DNA of 64,000 bases from Pseudorhodoferax soli (GCF_003337555.1 NZ_QPJK01000009.1:62001-126000); one strand, 5' to 3'. Shown: positions 27,299 to 37,962, counted from the stretch's first letter. Numbers and translations are program-made. Notes: generated by a model from the sequence alone, not told the origin.

Positions 27299-29179
27299 AT
27301 GCCCTGGAACTCAAATTGCCGATTGACAGGGGGCGGTGGTTTTCTGTTTTTCGGACTGACCTTGATCGTGGCCGTGCTGACGTATGCGTTGGCGCTGATA
27401 TTTATATTTCCCGGCAAGTTTCAGCCTATTGCTATCCCCCATAGCGATATTTATATGCCGTTGGCAATAGCAAACAGCCCGTTCAATTGGGGCATGCCTC
27501 GCCCGACGGGGAGTATTATTGATGCATTTCGCGGCCGCTTCGGCCTCGAATTTTCGGTGCTGTTCCCGGTCTGTGTGGCTTTCGCCAACTGTGTGGGGAC
27601 CGTGCTTTTGGTGAGGAAAATATTCTTTTCGGATTTTGATATCCGCAAAAATATACTATCTGTTTTTCTTGGCCTTGTCGTTTATTTTTGGCTGATCTTC
27701 ACGCATCGCTACTTTTATATTTTTGCGGGATGGGATGCCTACGCGCAGTATTCTTATTTCTTTTTGCTTCTGTCCGTTGCTTGGTTGAGGCTGTTCTGGA
27801 AGAGATTTTTCGTTGGTGTTCTTGGCTTCTTTTTGAGTGCGTGCGTGGCGTTCTTGAGTAAAGAGACCTATGCATTGAGCTTCTTTGTGGTCCTTCCTTT
27901 CGTTGTGCGGGGAATTTTTGTATCTGGTTCCGCGCACGTCTCAGGCCACACGATCCGAGACAGGCTCGTCCCGCGAGTCGTGGTTGTTTCGGTCACGTCG
28001 CTCTTCGCGTTCCTGGTTGCACTGGGGGTCAATCGCTATCTGAATTCCCCCTTTACTGGCCACAACCTCGCCGTCAACGGAGCGTACCAGATCTCTCTGT
28101 CCCCCATGTCCATCATGGGGGAGTGGGTGCGGTACGCTAAAGACGGGTTTAATGTGGCTCTCGGTACGGCACTTTTTGTTGTTGCGGGGTTTTTTCTTCT
28201 GCGCGCCGGAAATCGACGAAATGCACTTCCACTGATTGTCCCTGTTATTGCGGGAGGTCTGTCGTGGTTGCCGAACTCGTTGCTCCCGAATCATCACTTC
28301 GCGCAATATAGTTTCACCGGTAGCTATCTTTATTATTTGCCTTTTCTCTTTATCGTTGCAGGATGGCCGCAGTACCTCCGATCAATGCGCAATTTGCGTA
28401 TGGGCGTCGCAATTTTTCTTGTTGCCTTGCCGTTCTTGAATCTGAAACTGTTCAGAAGCGACATTGTCCAGTTTTATACTGTTCAGATGGACCGACAGAT
28501 CGAATACAACGACGCTGTCAAGAGTATCGCTCGAAATCCAGCGGCTACTGAGGGGTCGGCGCGCAATCTGCTGGTTGGGATTGCACCGCCTTTCAATCCG
28601 TTCATTTATCCTTCGGCATTTCTGAAGGGGTATTTCCCGAATGGGATTTCCCTTGATGTTGTAGGCTACTCTTTGCCGCCTGGCGAGATAGTTCGAGCCG
28701 CTGCAGCTAATGTGTCAGTGCGACTCCTGGATGCGTCAGAAGTCGATCTCGATATGTACAAGACAATCTGGAGCGTTGGGTTGGATGGCGGCGGGTTTAA
28801 AAAGTCCACGCCACAAGACTACATCCACGCCGCTCAGGTGTCTGGTATTTCGATAAAGGATCTGGTTTTATATCCTGAGGTTGGGCGGATCTTTCTCGGT
28901 CGCCCTTCTCTTTCGGAAAAAGAATTTCTCGATTGTGGCTTGGCTTTCAAGGCGTACGGTGCCAATGAAAAGTCGTTGGTTTGCTTTGATAGAAGTATTC
29001 AAATGGCTCCAAATAATCCTTACCCTTATTTTTTCTATGCATTGGCGTTGGAGCCGAGTGGTGACATAAAGGCCGCGGTGATATACATGGAGAAAGCAAA
29101 CTCGCTGGAACCGGAGAGCGCGAGGAATCCGATGTTTCAAGCGGAGTTGCGCCGCTTGAAAAAAGGCCTGACTAATTGA
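27299..29179 (+). CDS. Polytopic membrane protein with C-terminal TPR-like tail, GT-C-type
   Basis: Inner-membrane protein of 626 residues. About ten or more hydrophobic segments fill residues 12-410. A soluble part follows, and residues 540-620 contain two TPR-like helices pairs (KSLVCFDRSIQMAPNNPYPYFFYALAL, AVIYMEKANSLEPES). The acidic residue D50 in the first long loop (PHSDIY) sits where GT-C glycosyltransferases carry their catalytic acid. I recognise no specific family, but the architecture suits a periplasmic sugar transferase or modifying enzyme that uses lipid-linked sugar. The ATG begins one base after the large fusion gene. GC is much lower than in the flanks. Confidence 0.6.
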   Translation: MPWNSNCRLTGGGGFLFFGLTLIVAVLTYALALIFIFPGKFQPIAIPHSDIYMPLAIANSPFNWGMPRPTGSIIDAFRGRFGLEFSVLFPVCVAFANCVGTVLLVRKIFFSDFDIRKNILSVFLGLVVYFWLIFTHRYFYIFAGWDAYAQYSYFFLLLSVAWLRLFWKRFFVGVLGFFLSACVAFLSKETYALSFFVVLPFVVRGIFVSGSAHVSGHTIRDRLVPRVVVVSVTSLFAFLVALGVNRYLNSPFTGHNLAVNGAYQISLSPMSIMGEWVRYAKDGFNVALGTALFVVAGFFLLRAGNRRNALPLIVPVIAGGLSWLPNSLLPNHHFAQYSFTGSYLYYLPFLFIVAGWPQYLRSMRNLRMGVAIFLVALPFLNLKLFRSDIVQFYTVQMDRQIEYNDAVKSIARNPAATEGSARNLLVGIAPPFNPFIYPSAFLKGYFPNGISLDVVGYSLPPGEIVRAAAANVSVRLLDASEVDLDMYKTIWSVGLDGGGFKKSTPQDYIHAAQVSGISIKDLVLYPEVGRIFLGRPSLSEKEFLDCGLAFKAYGANEKSLVCFDRSIQMAPNNPYPYFFYALALEPSGDIKAAVIYMEKANSLEPESARNPMFQAELRRLKKGLTN

Positions 29180-29192
29180 AGAGTAGGCGGTT

Positions 29193-32000
29193 ATGACGCT
29201 CAATGAATTTCTGCGCAGGGATGGGAACAACCTGGATATCTTGAGGCTGATTGCTGCAGTGGGGGTGATTGTCGGCCACGCATACGCAGTGTCGCCTCAG
29301 CCGCCTCTCCAGGATGGGGTCATGACGCTACTGCACTTTGACTATTCGGGAGGAATGGCGGTAAAGTTCTTCTTTCTGCTAAGCGGGATTCTTGTTGCCA
29401 ATAGTCTTATTGAGAAGCCATTTTTTTTCCAGTATTTGACTCTTCGTGTGTTCAGGTTGTTTCCTGCATTGGTCGTTTGTTTGTTCGTTACGACCTTTGT
29501 AGTCGGTCCCGTTTTATCTACAAGCACTGTAGCCACGTATTTTGGCGATCCTGCTGTTTATGTATACGCCTTGAGGAATTTGGCGTTGTCACCGCAGTGG
29601 GAACTGCCAGGTGTGTTCAAGCAAAATCCCTCGAATGTCGTCAATGGGTCGCTGTGGACCTTGCCAGTAGAGTTTTTTTGCTATTTGATGCTCGGAGTAG
29701 TGGGGGGTCTGGGTCTCCTGCGAAATAAGTTCTTCGCAGGGTTTGTTTTTTTTGCATTGGCCGCTTTTTTGACGTACAGGCCAACTGCAATGCAGTGGTT
29801 TTCATTGCCTACCGAAGCCTGGATGTTCCCTCTGTTCTTTTGTATGGGTGGATTGCTGGCTGTTTTGAAGGAGTACGTCTGGATCAATTTTCAGACGGTT
29901 TTTTGTCTATTCCTGGCTGCGGCGCTGATGCACGCCACTCCGCTTTATCCGGCTTTGATGAGTCTGGCAATATTCATTTGCGCCTTATATTTTGTTTCAT
30001 TCAAAGTGGTTCGAGAAATTAAGCTGCCGGGCGACTTTTCGTACGGGATTTACCTGTACGGTTTTGTGTGCCAGCAGGTTTTCAAGAGCATTTGGCCGGA
30101 GCAGGGTGTTCATTGGAATCAATTTGGTGGTGTGGTGTTTGCCACTATATTGGCTGTTTTTTCGTGGTATTGCATTGAAGCACCCTCGATGAGGGCAGGT
30201 CGGAGGTTCGCTGCGAATTTGGGCGGCGGACGGGCCGTGGACCAGGTGCGCTCTTTGTATCTATTTGTGAGTTTGCCAAAGACGCGGCTTAACAAAGTGC
30301 AATATCTCCAGCGGATTGTCGTTGTCATTGTTATTGGCGCGCTCGTATTGTTGGCATGGGTTTTCTACATGCAGATTCTTCGCCCCAACATTGCATTCAT
30401 GGACTCGCTGAGGTTTCTGACGTACTTTGACGAGTCCGAAAGAGGGATCAGCTCGGTCTGGGCAAGCTGGAATCAAGGCCAGCATCGAGGTCTGCTTCCC
30501 CAATTCGTCGTCTATCTCAATGCCAAATACTTCAACTACCAGATCTATGGCTTTGCCTTGCTTTCGGGGGCGGTGTTGGCGGTGTCTTATCTAGTGGTTC
30601 TGTTTGAGTTCCGGCGCGAGCTTGGCGCTGGGCGGTTGGAGTATGTCGGGGTGTTCGGCTGCCTGGCGATTGCCCTGTTCAGTTTTTCCAATTGGGAGCT
30701 ATATTCTCTGGATCTCGGGCCCGCACTCTTCTTGAAGAATCTGGCGTTCGTGGTCTATTGGATCTGCATGGCCAAGGTGATTGCTGGCAATCAAAGCCGC
30801 TTTTGCAATCTGGTGACCATCATGGGTGGCCCGTTGGTGGTGTTGCTCGTCGCCTACGGGTGGGCATTGCCGTTCGTTGTTGCGTGCTTCCTCGCGGCCG
30901 GTGCCGTCGGTGGCTGGCATGGTATTAGGCGCAATCGCCAGGTCTGGATCCCGCTGGCGTTGTTGGTCGCCAGTCTGGTTCTTTATGTTATAGGCGGGTC
31001 CATCTTTCCACCTGCGCCGCGGAGCCTTCCACAGGGTGATGCAAGTGTGGCCAACTTCCTCTGGTCTATCCCTCTTGCCTTGAGCTCGATATTCGTTGGG
31101 CATGAAAGCTCGGCGATAAATGGGTTTATTGGCCTGATTCGTTGGGGTGGTGTGGCTTGTTGCGTGGTTTGTATCTTTTTCATCGTGCGGGACCTGCGTG
31201 CGCCCGAGGGTTTGCATGCGCGATTTTTCTTTCCGTTGGCACTTCTGTTCTATGCGCTGGTGGATCTGTTGCTAATGGCGGTCACGAGAGGGCGATTCGA
31301 ACCTGCGGCCACAATGGTCTCCCGTTATTTTTCTGATTTTTGCTACGTGCTTGTTGGGATTATTTTTTATGAATATCTGAAGGGTTCTTCACGAGTATGC
31401 GGGGGGGCGTCGTTGCCCGCAAGGCGCCCCATGTTGCGGGTGGCCCCCGTTTGGGGAATGGCGATTTTTTTCATCATCGGTCAGGTATGGACGGGTGTGG
31501 ATGAGTGGCGCAAGGCCCCTTATCGACACGCAGCATTCGACGCGATGGGCCAGGCAACAATTCGCGCTGCTGAAGGAGCGCGAGACATCAAGGTGCTTCA
31601 GGCGCCGATCGATGTGGCGATCGCCGGTGCGCGCGTGCAGCGAGACTACGGATTCGGTGTGTTCGCAGATGCGGCGTGCACATACAAGCCAGATTCGGAT
31701 GGCTGGATCGGAAGTTCGTATCAGTTCCTGCTCAAGAACTGCGGCGAGGCTCCAAGGTTTCAGTTCTATTTGCCACAGAACTTTCCGGATCGACGAATCG
31801 TGATTGCGATTGACGGCAGGGCGCGGGATTATGTGTTGCGCGCCGGTGAGGTGACGACACTGTCCGTTTTGGCGGATGTCGAAGGAACACATGCAGTCCA
31901 GATCAAAATTCCTATCACATCGCGGGCGGCGGATATCGATCCGTCTGCATCCGACGTGCGGGAGTTGGGCGCAATTTTTTCATTTGCTTCCACACAGTAG
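29193..32000 (+). CDS. Acyltransferase-3 domain fused to a second polytopic (GT-C-like) domain
   Basis: Inner-membrane protein of 935 residues. Residues 10-355 form an OafA-type acyltransferase 3 domain: [16 protein letters not shown] with the conserved R18 and H29, [10 protein letters not shown] and the [10 protein letters not shown] block. These enzymes acetylate surface polysaccharide from the periplasmic side. Residues 375-790 add about ten further membrane segments (for example [20 protein letters not shown]), reminiscent of the GT-C or Wzy-like membrane proteins in such loci. A soluble C-terminal domain of about 130 residues ends the chain. The common acyltransferase-3 fusion partner is SGNH, so this partner is unusual. 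Low GC. Confidence 0.7.
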   Translation: MTLNEFLRRDGNNLDILRLIAAVGVIVGHAYAVSPQPPLQDGVMTLLHFDYSGGMAVKFFFLLSGILVANSLIEKPFFFQYLTLRVFRLFPALVVCLFVTTFVVGPVLSTSTVATYFGDPAVYVYALRNLALSPQWELPGVFKQNPSNVVNGSLWTLPVEFFCYLMLGVVGGLGLLRNKFFAGFVFFALAAFLTYRPTAMQWFSLPTEAWMFPLFFCMGGLLAVLKEYVWINFQTVFCLFLAAALMHATPLYPALMSLAIFICALYFVSFKVVREIKLPGDFSYGIYLYGFVCQQVFKSIWPEQGVHWNQFGGVVFATILAVFSWYCIEAPSMRAGRRFAANLGGGRAVDQVRSLYLFVSLPKTRLNKVQYLQRIVVVIVIGALVLLAWVFYMQILRPNIAFMDSLRFLTYFDESERGISSVWASWNQGQHRGLLPQFVVYLNAKYFNYQIYGFALLSGAVLAVSYLVVLFEFRRELGAGRLEYVGVFGCLAIALFSFSNWELYSLDLGPALFLKNLAFVVYWICMAKVIAGNQSRFCNLVTIMGGPLVVLLVAYGWALPFVVACFLAAGAVGGWHGIRRNRQVWIPLALLVASLVLYVIGGSIFPPAPRSLPQGDASVANFLWSIPLALSSIFVGHESSAINGFIGLIRWGGVACCVVCIFFIVRDLRAPEGLHARFFFPLALLFYALVDLLLMAVTRGRFEPAATMVSRYFSDFCYVLVGIIFYEYLKGSSRVCGGASLPARRPMLRVAPVWGMAIFFIIGQVWTGVDEWRKAPYRHAAFDAMGQATIRAAEGARDIKVLQAPIDVAIAGARVQRDYGFGVFADAACTYKPDSDGWIGSSYQFLLKNCGEAPRFQFYLPQNFPDRRIVIAIDGRARDYVLRAGEVTTLSVLADVEGTHAVQIKIPITSRAADIDPSASDVRELGAIFSFASTQ

Positions 32001-32016
32001 AGGCGAGGAGTTTGTA

Positions 32017-32787
32017 ATGAAGGCGGTTATTTTGGCCGGTGGTTTGGGGACCCGTATATCGGAGGAGACGCATCTGCGTCCCAAGCCCATGATCGAGATC
32101 GGCGGCAAGCCGATCCTGTGGCACATCATGAAGATTTATTCCTCCTATGGAATCCATGACTTCGTGATCTGCTGCGGATACAAGGGCTACGTCATCAAGG
32201 AGTACTTCGCCAATTACTTCCTGCACATGTCGGATGTCACGTTCGACATGCAGCACAACAAGATGGAGGTGCACCAGCGGTACGCCGAGCCCTGGCGTGT
32301 GACGCTGGTGGATACCGGAGACGAAACCATGACGGGCGGCCGTCTGCGGCGCGTGGCCGAGCACGTTCGCGGCGAAGAGGCGTTCTGCTTCACATATGGC
32401 GACGGCGTGAGCGACATCAACATCCGAGATTTGATCGAGTTCCACCGTGCGAGCCAGCTCAAGGCGACATTGGCCGCGACCCTGCCACCGGGCCGCTTCG
32501 GCGCGCTCGATCTGCAGGACAAGAAGGTCATGGCGTTCAAGGAGAAGCCAAAGGGTGACGGCGGGCTCATCAACGGGGGCTTCTTCGTGCTGTCGCCCGA
32601 GGTGTTGGACTACATCACGGCCGACGACACTGTCTGGGAGCGTGAGCCTTTGGAGCGGCTGGCGCGGGAAGGGCAGTTGGGCGCGTACGAGCACACTGGT
32701 TTCTGGCAGCCGATGGACACGCTGCGCGACAAGACCCATCTGGAAGAGCTGTGGCAGAGCGGCGCTGCGCCCTGGAAGGTCTGGTAA
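32017..32787 (+). CDS. rfbF: Glucose-1-phosphate cytidylyltransferase
   Basis: First step of CDP-3,6-dideoxyhexose synthesis; makes CDP-glucose from CTP and glucose-1-phosphate. 256 residues with the signature [37 protein letters not shown] and the diagnostic [11 protein letters not shown] and GRFGALDL blocks. A GAGGCGAGGAG ribosome site lies nine bases before the ATG. GC content returns to the genomic level at this gene. Its stop overlaps the start of rfbG. Confidence 0.95.
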   Translation: MKAVILAGGLGTRISEETHLRPKPMIEIGGKPILWHIMKIYSSYGIHDFVICCGYKGYVIKEYFANYFLHMSDVTFDMQHNKMEVHQRYAEPWRVTLVDTGDETMTGGRLRRVAEHVRGEEAFCFTYGDGVSDINIRDLIEFHRASQLKATLAATLPPGRFGALDLQDKKVMAFKEKPKGDGGLINGGFFVLSPEVLDYITADDTVWEREPLERLAREGQLGAYEHTGFWQPMDTLRDKTHLEELWQSGAAPWKVW

Positions 32788-33872
32788 TGGCGGACTCCAA
32801 TTTCTGGGCCGGCAAGCGGGTGTTCCTGACGGGACACACGGGCTTCAAGGGCGGCTGGCTTGCGTTGTGGCTCGAGCGCCTGGGCGCCGAGGTGACGGGT
32901 TATGCGCTGGCCCCGTCAACCGAGCCGAGTCTGCACGGGCTCTCTGCGGGATGGAGCCGAGTGCGTTCCGTCATCGCCGACATCCGCGATCTGGAGCGCT
33001 TGAAGGCGGCCATCGGGGCTTGCCGGCCCGAGATCGTCCTGCACCTGGCCGCGCAGCCGTTGGTGCGTCGCTCTTATGTGGACCCGGTGGAGACCTACTC
33101 GACGAACGTCATGGGGACCGTGAACCTGCTCGAGGCGGTCCGTTGCGTCGGAGGCGTACGCGCCGTCGTGGTGGTGACCAGCGACAAGTGCTACGAGAAC
33201 CAGGAATGGCAATGGGGCTACCGCGAAAACGAACCCATGGGGGGGTACGACCCTTACAGCAACAGCAAGGGGTGTGCGGAGTTGGTGACGGCGTCCTTCC
33301 GGTCGTCGTTCTTCAACCCGGCGACCCATGCCGAACATGGCGTGGCCGTGGCCACCGGCCGGGCTGGCAACGTCATCGGCGGTGGCGACTGGTCGGACGA
33401 CCGGCTGGTGCCGGACCTGCTGCGCGCTTTCTCCTCAGGTGGCACGGCAGACATCCGCAATCCGCATTCCGTGCGGCCATGGCAGCACGTTCTCGAACCG
33501 CTGAGGGGCTATATGATGCTCGCCCAAAAACTGCACACCAACGGGCCGGACTGGGGTGGTGCCTGGAACTTCGGTCCCAACGATGCCGATACCAAGCCGG
33601 TGTCCTGGATCGCGGATGAACTGGTGTCGCGGTGGGGGCCCGGCGCGGCGTGGAGCACCGCTGCACAGGCTGGGCAGCCGCACGAAGCGCGCTGGCTCAA
33701 GCTGGACTGCTCCAAGGCACGCCAGACGCTGGGCTGGATCCCACGCTGGAACCTGAAGCAAAGCCTCGGTGCCATCGTCGAATGGCAGCAGGCCTGGCTG
33801 GGCGGGGCCGACATGGCGGCCTTCACCATCGGCCAGATCGAACATTACGAAAGCACAACCCAAGATGACTGA
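32787..33872 (+). CDS. rfbG: CDP-glucose 4,6-dehydratase
   Basis: Second step of the CDP-sugar route; forms CDP-4-keto-6-deoxyglucose. 361 residues of the extended short-chain dehydrogenase type: [55 protein letters not shown] (YxxxK) and [26 protein letters not shown] in place of GGAGFIG is typical of RfbG. It overlaps rfbF by one base and rfbH by eight bases, so the three are translated together. Confidence 0.95.
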   Translation: MADSNFWAGKRVFLTGHTGFKGGWLALWLERLGAEVTGYALAPSTEPSLHGLSAGWSRVRSVIADIRDLERLKAAIGACRPEIVLHLAAQPLVRRSYVDPVETYSTNVMGTVNLLEAVRCVGGVRAVVVVTSDKCYENQEWQWGYRENEPMGGYDPYSNSKGCAELVTASFRSSFFNPATHAEHGVAVATGRAGNVIGGGDWSDDRLVPDLLRAFSSGGTADIRNPHSVRPWQHVLEPLRGYMMLAQKLHTNGPDWGGAWNFGPNDADTKPVSWIADELVSRWGPGAAWSTAAQAGQPHEARWLKLDCSKARQTLGWIPRWNLKQSLGAIVEWQQAWLGGADMAAFTIGQIEHYESTTQDD

Positions 33873-35196
33873 AATTTCCTTCAAGCAGAACGAGCTGCGC
33901 AAAAAGATCCAGGCCCTGGTGGCCGAATACGGCGAACTGGCCAGCGCGCCCAAGCCCTTCCTGCCGGGCGAGACCCTCATCCCGCCTTCGGGCAAGGTGG
34001 TCGGCGCGCCCGAGATGCAGTTGATGGTCGATGCGTCGCTCGATGCGTGGCTCACGACCGGCCGGTTCAACACCATCTTCGAAAGCCGGCTGGCCCAGTA
34101 CCTCGGCGTCAAGCACCTGATGACGGTCAACTCGGGTTCGTCGGCGAATCTCGTCGCTTTTTCGACCCTGACGTCGCCCAAGCTCGGGGACCGCGCCATC
34201 CTGCCGGGCGACGAGGTGATCGGCGTGGCCGCCGGCTTCCCGACGACCGTCAATCCGATCATCCAGTGCGGCGCCGTGCCGGTGTTCGTGGACGTGCACA
34301 TCCCCACGTACAACATCGACGTCGAGCAACTGGAGGCGGCCATCGGTCCCCGCACGAAGGCCATCATGCTGGCGCATACGCTGGGCAATCCGTTCAACCT
34401 CAAGGCCATCAAGGCGGCTTGCGAAAAGCACAACCTGTGGCTGGTGGAAGACTGCTGCGATGCGCTCGGTTCGCGCTACGACGGCAAGCTGGTCGGCACC
34501 TTCGGCGACATCGGCACCTTGAGCTTCTACCCCGCACACCACATCACGATGGGCGAGGGCGGTGCAGTGTTCACCAACAACGACGATCTGCGCCTGATCG
34601 CCGAATCGATCCGCGATTGGGGCCGCGACTGCTATTGCCCGCCCGGCAAGGACAACACCTGCGGCAAGCGCTTCTGCTGGAAGCTGGGCAACCTGCCGGA
34701 AGGCTACGACCACAAGTACACGTACTCGCACCTCGGCTACAACCTGAAGATCACCGACATGCAGGCCGCTTGCGCCCTGGCGCAGCTCGACCGGCTCGAC
34801 GGCTTCGTGCAGGCGCGCAAGGACAACTTCGCCTACCTGACGGAACGTCTGCGCAGCTGCGAGGAGTTCCTGATCCTGCCCGAGGCCACGCCAGGCTCGG
34901 AGCCTTCGTGGTTCGGATTCCCCATCACCATCCGTGAAGAGGCCAACACGCGCCGCGTGGACCTCCTGCAGTACCTGGACCAGCACAAGGTCGGCACCCG
35001 TCTTCTGTTCGCCGGCAACCTGCTGCGCCAGCCCTACATGATCGGACGCAACTACCGGGTGGTCGGCGAACTCAAGAATGCCGACCGCATCATGAACGAC
35101 ACGTTCTGGCTGGGCGTCTACCCGGGACTGTCGGAGTCGATGCTCGACTACATGGTCGAATGCGTCGAAACCTATCTTGGCTTGAGGTTTGACTGA
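33865..35196 (+). CDS. rfbH: CDP-6-deoxy-4-keto-glucose 3-dehydrase (E1, PMP and [2Fe-2S] enzyme)
   Basis: Removes the C3 hydroxyl of CDP-4-keto-6-deoxyglucose, with a separate reductase supplying electrons. 443 residues of aminotransferase fold. The usual pyridoxal-binding Lys is replaced by His225 in [13 protein letters not shown], the defining change of this enzyme. The iron-sulfur ligands follow the known spacing exactly: C198-X57-C256-X1-C258-X7-C266. No partner reductase (RfbI/AscD-like) is in the window; it must be supplied from elsewhere. The product, CDP-4-keto-3,6-dideoxyglucose, is the branch point for abequose, paratose, ascarylose and the branched sugar yersiniose. Confidence 0.95.
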   Translation: MTEISFKQNELRKKIQALVAEYGELASAPKPFLPGETLIPPSGKVVGAPEMQLMVDASLDAWLTTGRFNTIFESRLAQYLGVKHLMTVNSGSSANLVAFSTLTSPKLGDRAILPGDEVIGVAAGFPTTVNPIIQCGAVPVFVDVHIPTYNIDVEQLEAAIGPRTKAIMLAHTLGNPFNLKAIKAACEKHNLWLVEDCCDALGSRYDGKLVGTFGDIGTLSFYPAHHITMGEGGAVFTNNDDLRLIAESIRDWGRDCYCPPGKDNTCGKRFCWKLGNLPEGYDHKYTYSHLGYNLKITDMQAACALAQLDRLDGFVQARKDNFAYLTERLRSCEEFLILPEATPGSEPSWFGFPITIREEANTRRVDLLQYLDQHKVGTRLLFAGNLLRQPYMIGRNYRVVGELKNADRIMNDTFWLGVYPGLSESMLDYMVECVETYLGLRFD

Positions 35197-36232
35197 GCAA
35201 CTGCCCCCGGTCTCGTCCGATGACCTCGACGAGATCCTGCGCCATACGTCAGCCGATGTATGGGCAGGGCTGCGGCATGCATCCATCTTCCTGACGGGAG
35301 GGACGGGCTTCGTCGGCAAATGGCTGCTCGAAAGCCTGGTGCGTGCAAACCGCGAACGGGACCTGGGGCTCGTCGTCACGGTTCTGACACGCGATCCCGC
35401 TGCCTTTCAGCAGGCCTGCCCGCATCTGGCCCAGGCGGCCATCGTCAAGTTGGTGCGTGGCGATGTCGAAACCTTTGCGTTTCCTTCCGGGCAATTCAGC
35501 CATGTGGTGCATGCGGCCTTGCCGGTGGCGCCGCCGCACGCGGACAGCGCAGCGTTGGAGGCCGTCGCGGTCGCCGGAGCCCAACGGGTCTGCGCGTTCG
35601 CCCATGCCGCGGGCGCGCGTCGACTCCTGCATGTGAGTTCCGGCGCGGTCTACGGACCGCAGGATGCTGGCCATCCGCTGGTGGAAGACGCGGTCTGGTC
35701 GGGTGGCGATGCGGTCAACGCCTACACCCGAGCCAAGCGCCAGGCCGAGCGGGTCGTTCGAACCGAAGGCCCGGCCGAAACGGTGATCGCGCGGTGCTTC
35801 GCCTTCGTCGGGCCCTGGCTGCAGCCGTCCAGTGGCTCGGCTGCCGCCGATTTCATTGCGCGCGCCGCGCATGGCCGCGAGATCGTGGTCAGCGGCACCG
35901 GCACGGCCGTGCGCAGCTACCAGTACGCCGGCGACATGGCGCGCTGGCTGTTGACCTGTCTGGTGTCGGGGCGGGCCGGTGAGGCCTACAACGTCGGCAG
36001 CGACGTGGCGACCAGCATTGCGGAACTGGCACATGCGGTCGCCGGCCAAGCGGGCAGCGCCATGCCGGTCCGTGTGCTCGGCGGCGCGGCGCCAGGCTTG
36101 GCCGGTGCCCGCTATGTGCCGGACACCGGTCGTGCCCGGCGCGAACTGGGCCTGACCAACGTGGTCGGTCTGCAGGACGGCATCCGCAGAACTTTGGCAT
36201 GGCATGCCTGTGCGGAACTTATCCGAGATTGA
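35189..36232 (+). CDS. Extended short-chain NAD(P)-dependent epimerase/reductase of the CDP-sugar route
   Basis: Cytosolic enzyme of 347 residues. The cofactor motif is [17 protein letters not shown], preceded by about 30 extra residues. The catalytic set is [11 protein letters not shown] and [10 protein letters not shown] (YxxxK). [14 protein letters not shown] and EAYNVGSD are C-terminal marks of the family. Position right after rfbFGH suggests reduction or epimerisation of CDP-4-keto-3,6-dideoxyglucose or of a derivative, like RfbJ or RfbS. TTG at 35189 overlaps the rfbH stop by eight bases and is the only suitable start I see. The exact sugar is unknown. Confidence 0.8.
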   Translation: MTEQLPPVSSDDLDEILRHTSADVWAGLRHASIFLTGGTGFVGKWLLESLVRANRERDLGLVVTVLTRDPAAFQQACPHLAQAAIVKLVRGDVETFAFPSGQFSHVVHAALPVAPPHADSAALEAVAVAGAQRVCAFAHAAGARRLLHVSSGAVYGPQDAGHPLVEDAVWSGGDAVNAYTRAKRQAERVVRTEGPAETVIARCFAFVGPWLQPSSGSAAADFIARAAHGREIVVSGTGTAVRSYQYAGDMARWLLTCLVSGRAGEAYNVGSDVATSIAELAHAVAGQAGSAMPVRVLGGAAPGLAGARYVPDTGRARRELGLTNVVGLQDGIRRTLAWHACAELIRD

Positions 36233-36235
36233 GCA

Positions 36236-37042
36236 ATGAAACCTTTGTTCCAGCCTTCCGCTTTGCGTCGGACCGTGGTCGAGATGGCCTACGCCGGCAA
36301 CGCTGTCCATCTCGGATGCGCGTTCTCCATTGTTGAACTCGTGTCGGCGCTCTATGCGCGCCAGATGCGCTACGACCTGTCCGATCCGGATGATCCGGGG
36401 CGCGACTACCTGGTCCTGAGCAAAGGCCATGGCGTGATGGCGCAATATGCCTGTCTCCACCAGCTCGGCTGGATCGAGCGCCAGGACATCGACGGCTATT
36501 TCCACGATGGCTCCCGGCTCAAGGGGTTGTCGGATGCGCACGTGCCCGGCTGCGAAGTCACGTCCGGCTCGCTGGGGCACGGCCTGTCGGTGGGGGTGGG
36601 CCTGGCACTCGGCGCCAGCCGCCGCAAGGCCGGCCAGAACTGCTATGTCATCGTCGGCGATGGCGAGATGAACGAAGGCCCTGTCTGGGAAGGCATGCTG
36701 TTCGCTGCCCACGCCAAGCTGGACAACCTGATGGTGATCGTCGACGCCAATGGCTTCCAGGCGATGGGCACGACGGACGAGGTCATGGCGCTGGGCAGCC
36801 TCCGCGCGAAGTTCTCCGCGTTCGATTTCGATGTTCTGGAGGTGGATGGCCACGACCTGGCCGCCATTTCCGCTGCCATGGACCAATTGATGACGACGAA
36901 GAACGGCAAGCCCAAGGCACTCGTGGCCAAAACGGTGAAGGGCAAAGGCGTTTCTTACATGGAAAACATCAACGCGTGGCACTACTCACGCTTGAATGCG
37001 GTGCAGTACGAACAGGCGCTGCGTGAACTGGGAGGGGCTTGA
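36236..37042 (+). CDS. Split transketolase, N-terminal (diphosphate-binding) subunit
   Basis: Protein of 268 residues corresponding to the first half of transketolase. It holds LSKGHG, SGSLGHGLSVGVGLALG and the thiamine-diphosphate motif GDG at 141-143 through VDAN at 169-172. Transketolase moves a two-carbon unit between sugars. Its place between CDP-sugar genes and glycosyltransferase genes, with a matching C-terminal subunit next, points to a dedicated enzyme and not central metabolism. I infer two-carbon extension of the 4-keto sugar to make a branched-chain sugar. The start lies four bases after the epimerase stop. Confidence 0.85.
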   Translation: MKPLFQPSALRRTVVEMAYAGNAVHLGCAFSIVELVSALYARQMRYDLSDPDDPGRDYLVLSKGHGVMAQYACLHQLGWIERQDIDGYFHDGSRLKGLSDAHVPGCEVTSGSLGHGLSVGVGLALGASRRKAGQNCYVIVGDGEMNEGPVWEGMLFAAHAKLDNLMVIVDANGFQAMGTTDEVMALGSLRAKFSAFDFDVLEVDGHDLAAISAAMDQLMTTKNGKPKALVAKTVKGKGVSYMENINAWHYSRLNAVQYEQALRELGGA

Positions 37043-37044
37043 CC

Positions 37045-37962
37045 ATGCGATCGGCATTTTCGAAAGCACTGGTGGAGGCCGCGCAGAACGACAAGCGGGT
37101 GCTGCTGCTGACAGGCGACCATGGCTATGCGTTGTTCGACGAATTCCGCAGGAGCTGTCCCGACCAGTACATCAACGCCGGCATCGCCGAGCAGAACATG
37201 GTCGGTGTCGCTGCCGGGCTGGCCAAGGCCGGTTTTCGTCCCGTGGTGTACGGACTCAGTGCTTTCGTCCCCGTGCGCGTGCTGGAACAGATCAAGATCG
37301 ACGTTTGCTACGAGAAGCTGCCGGTGATCTTCACGGGCGATGGCGCGGGACTCGTGTACAGCACGCTGGGCACCAGCCACCAGAGTTTCGAGGACATTGC
37401 CTGCCTTCGTGCCGTGCCGCACATCGACATCCTGTCGCCGTGCGATGCCCACGAGCTGACCGCGTGTATGCGGTCCGCCTTTGCGCAGGCCGGGCCGGTC
37501 TACATGCGCATGGGCAAAGCCGACCTTGGCGCAGTCCACGAGGCGCTTCCTGATCTGGAATGTGGCAAGCTGCTGCGCGTGCTGGACGGCGATCACCCGG
37601 TGACGCTCGTGGCCACCGGCTCCATGGTGAAGGCGGCACAGACGCTGGGCCGTGAACTGGGCGCATCCGTCTGGAGTGCCCCGTGGATCAAGCCTCTCGA
37701 CACGACGCAACTCTCGTCCATTGCGGCGGGAACCCGGGCCATCATCACGCTCGAAGAGCACTCCGTCGTAGGCGGGCTGGGCGGCGCCGTTCTGGAGGCG
37801 TTGGCGGAAGCCGGCCCGCGGCCGGTGCTGCGCGTGGGCATCGGCGAGCAGTTCTCGCTGACCTGCGGCAGCCATGCCCACGCCATGCGTGAGCACCGCA
37901 TCGACCTGGAGTCCGTGCGGCAGCGCATCGCGCCCTTCGTTGCGAAATGGCAAGCTGCGTGA
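37045..37962 (+). CDS. Split transketolase, C-terminal (pyrimidine-binding) subunit
   Basis: Protein of 305 residues corresponding to the middle and C-terminal domains of transketolase. The cofactor-activating Glu is E49 in NAGIAEQNMVGVAAGLA. GDGAGLVYSTLGTSHQSFEDIA and the C-terminal VATGSMVKAA block are also typical. Start at ATG 37045 with a GGAGGGG ribosome site; an in-phase TTG two codons upstream overlaps the previous stop. It must combine with the N-terminal subunit to form one active site at their interface. Role as for its partner: probable synthesis of a branched sugar for the O-chain. Confidence 0.85.
   Translation: MRSAFSKALVEAAQNDKRVLLLTGDHGYALFDEFRRSCPDQYINAGIAEQNMVGVAAGLAKAGFRPVVYGLSAFVPVRVLEQIKIDVCYEKLPVIFTGDGAGLVYSTLGTSHQSFEDIACLRAVPHIDILSPCDAHELTACMRSAFAQAGPVYMRMGKADLGAVHEALPDLECGKLLRVLDGDHPVTLVATGSMVKAAQTLGRELGASVWSAPWIKPLDTTQLSSIAAGTRAIITLEEHSVVGGLGGAVLEALAEAGPRPVLRVGIGEQFSLTCGSHAHAMREHRIDLESVRQRIAPFVAKWQAA

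Larger units (their letters stand above)
26400..32010. other. Low-GC segment inside the O-polysaccharide locus
   Basis: From roughly 26.4 kb, inside the GT4 part of the large fusion gene, base composition falls from about two-thirds GC to near half and stays there to the start of rfbF. T-rich runs and codons ending in A or T become frequent. The change covers the whole of the two membrane-protein genes at 27299 and 29193. Both borders are sharp. No integrase, insertion sequence or repeat marks the ends. I read it as DNA exchanged into an older locus, as is usual for O-antigen diversification. Confidence 0.75.

Noticed and set aside
35189-35250. Alternative ATG start for the epimerase after rfbH
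   Set aside because: The ATG at 35220 is out of frame; only the TTG at 35189 keeps the full N-terminal region.
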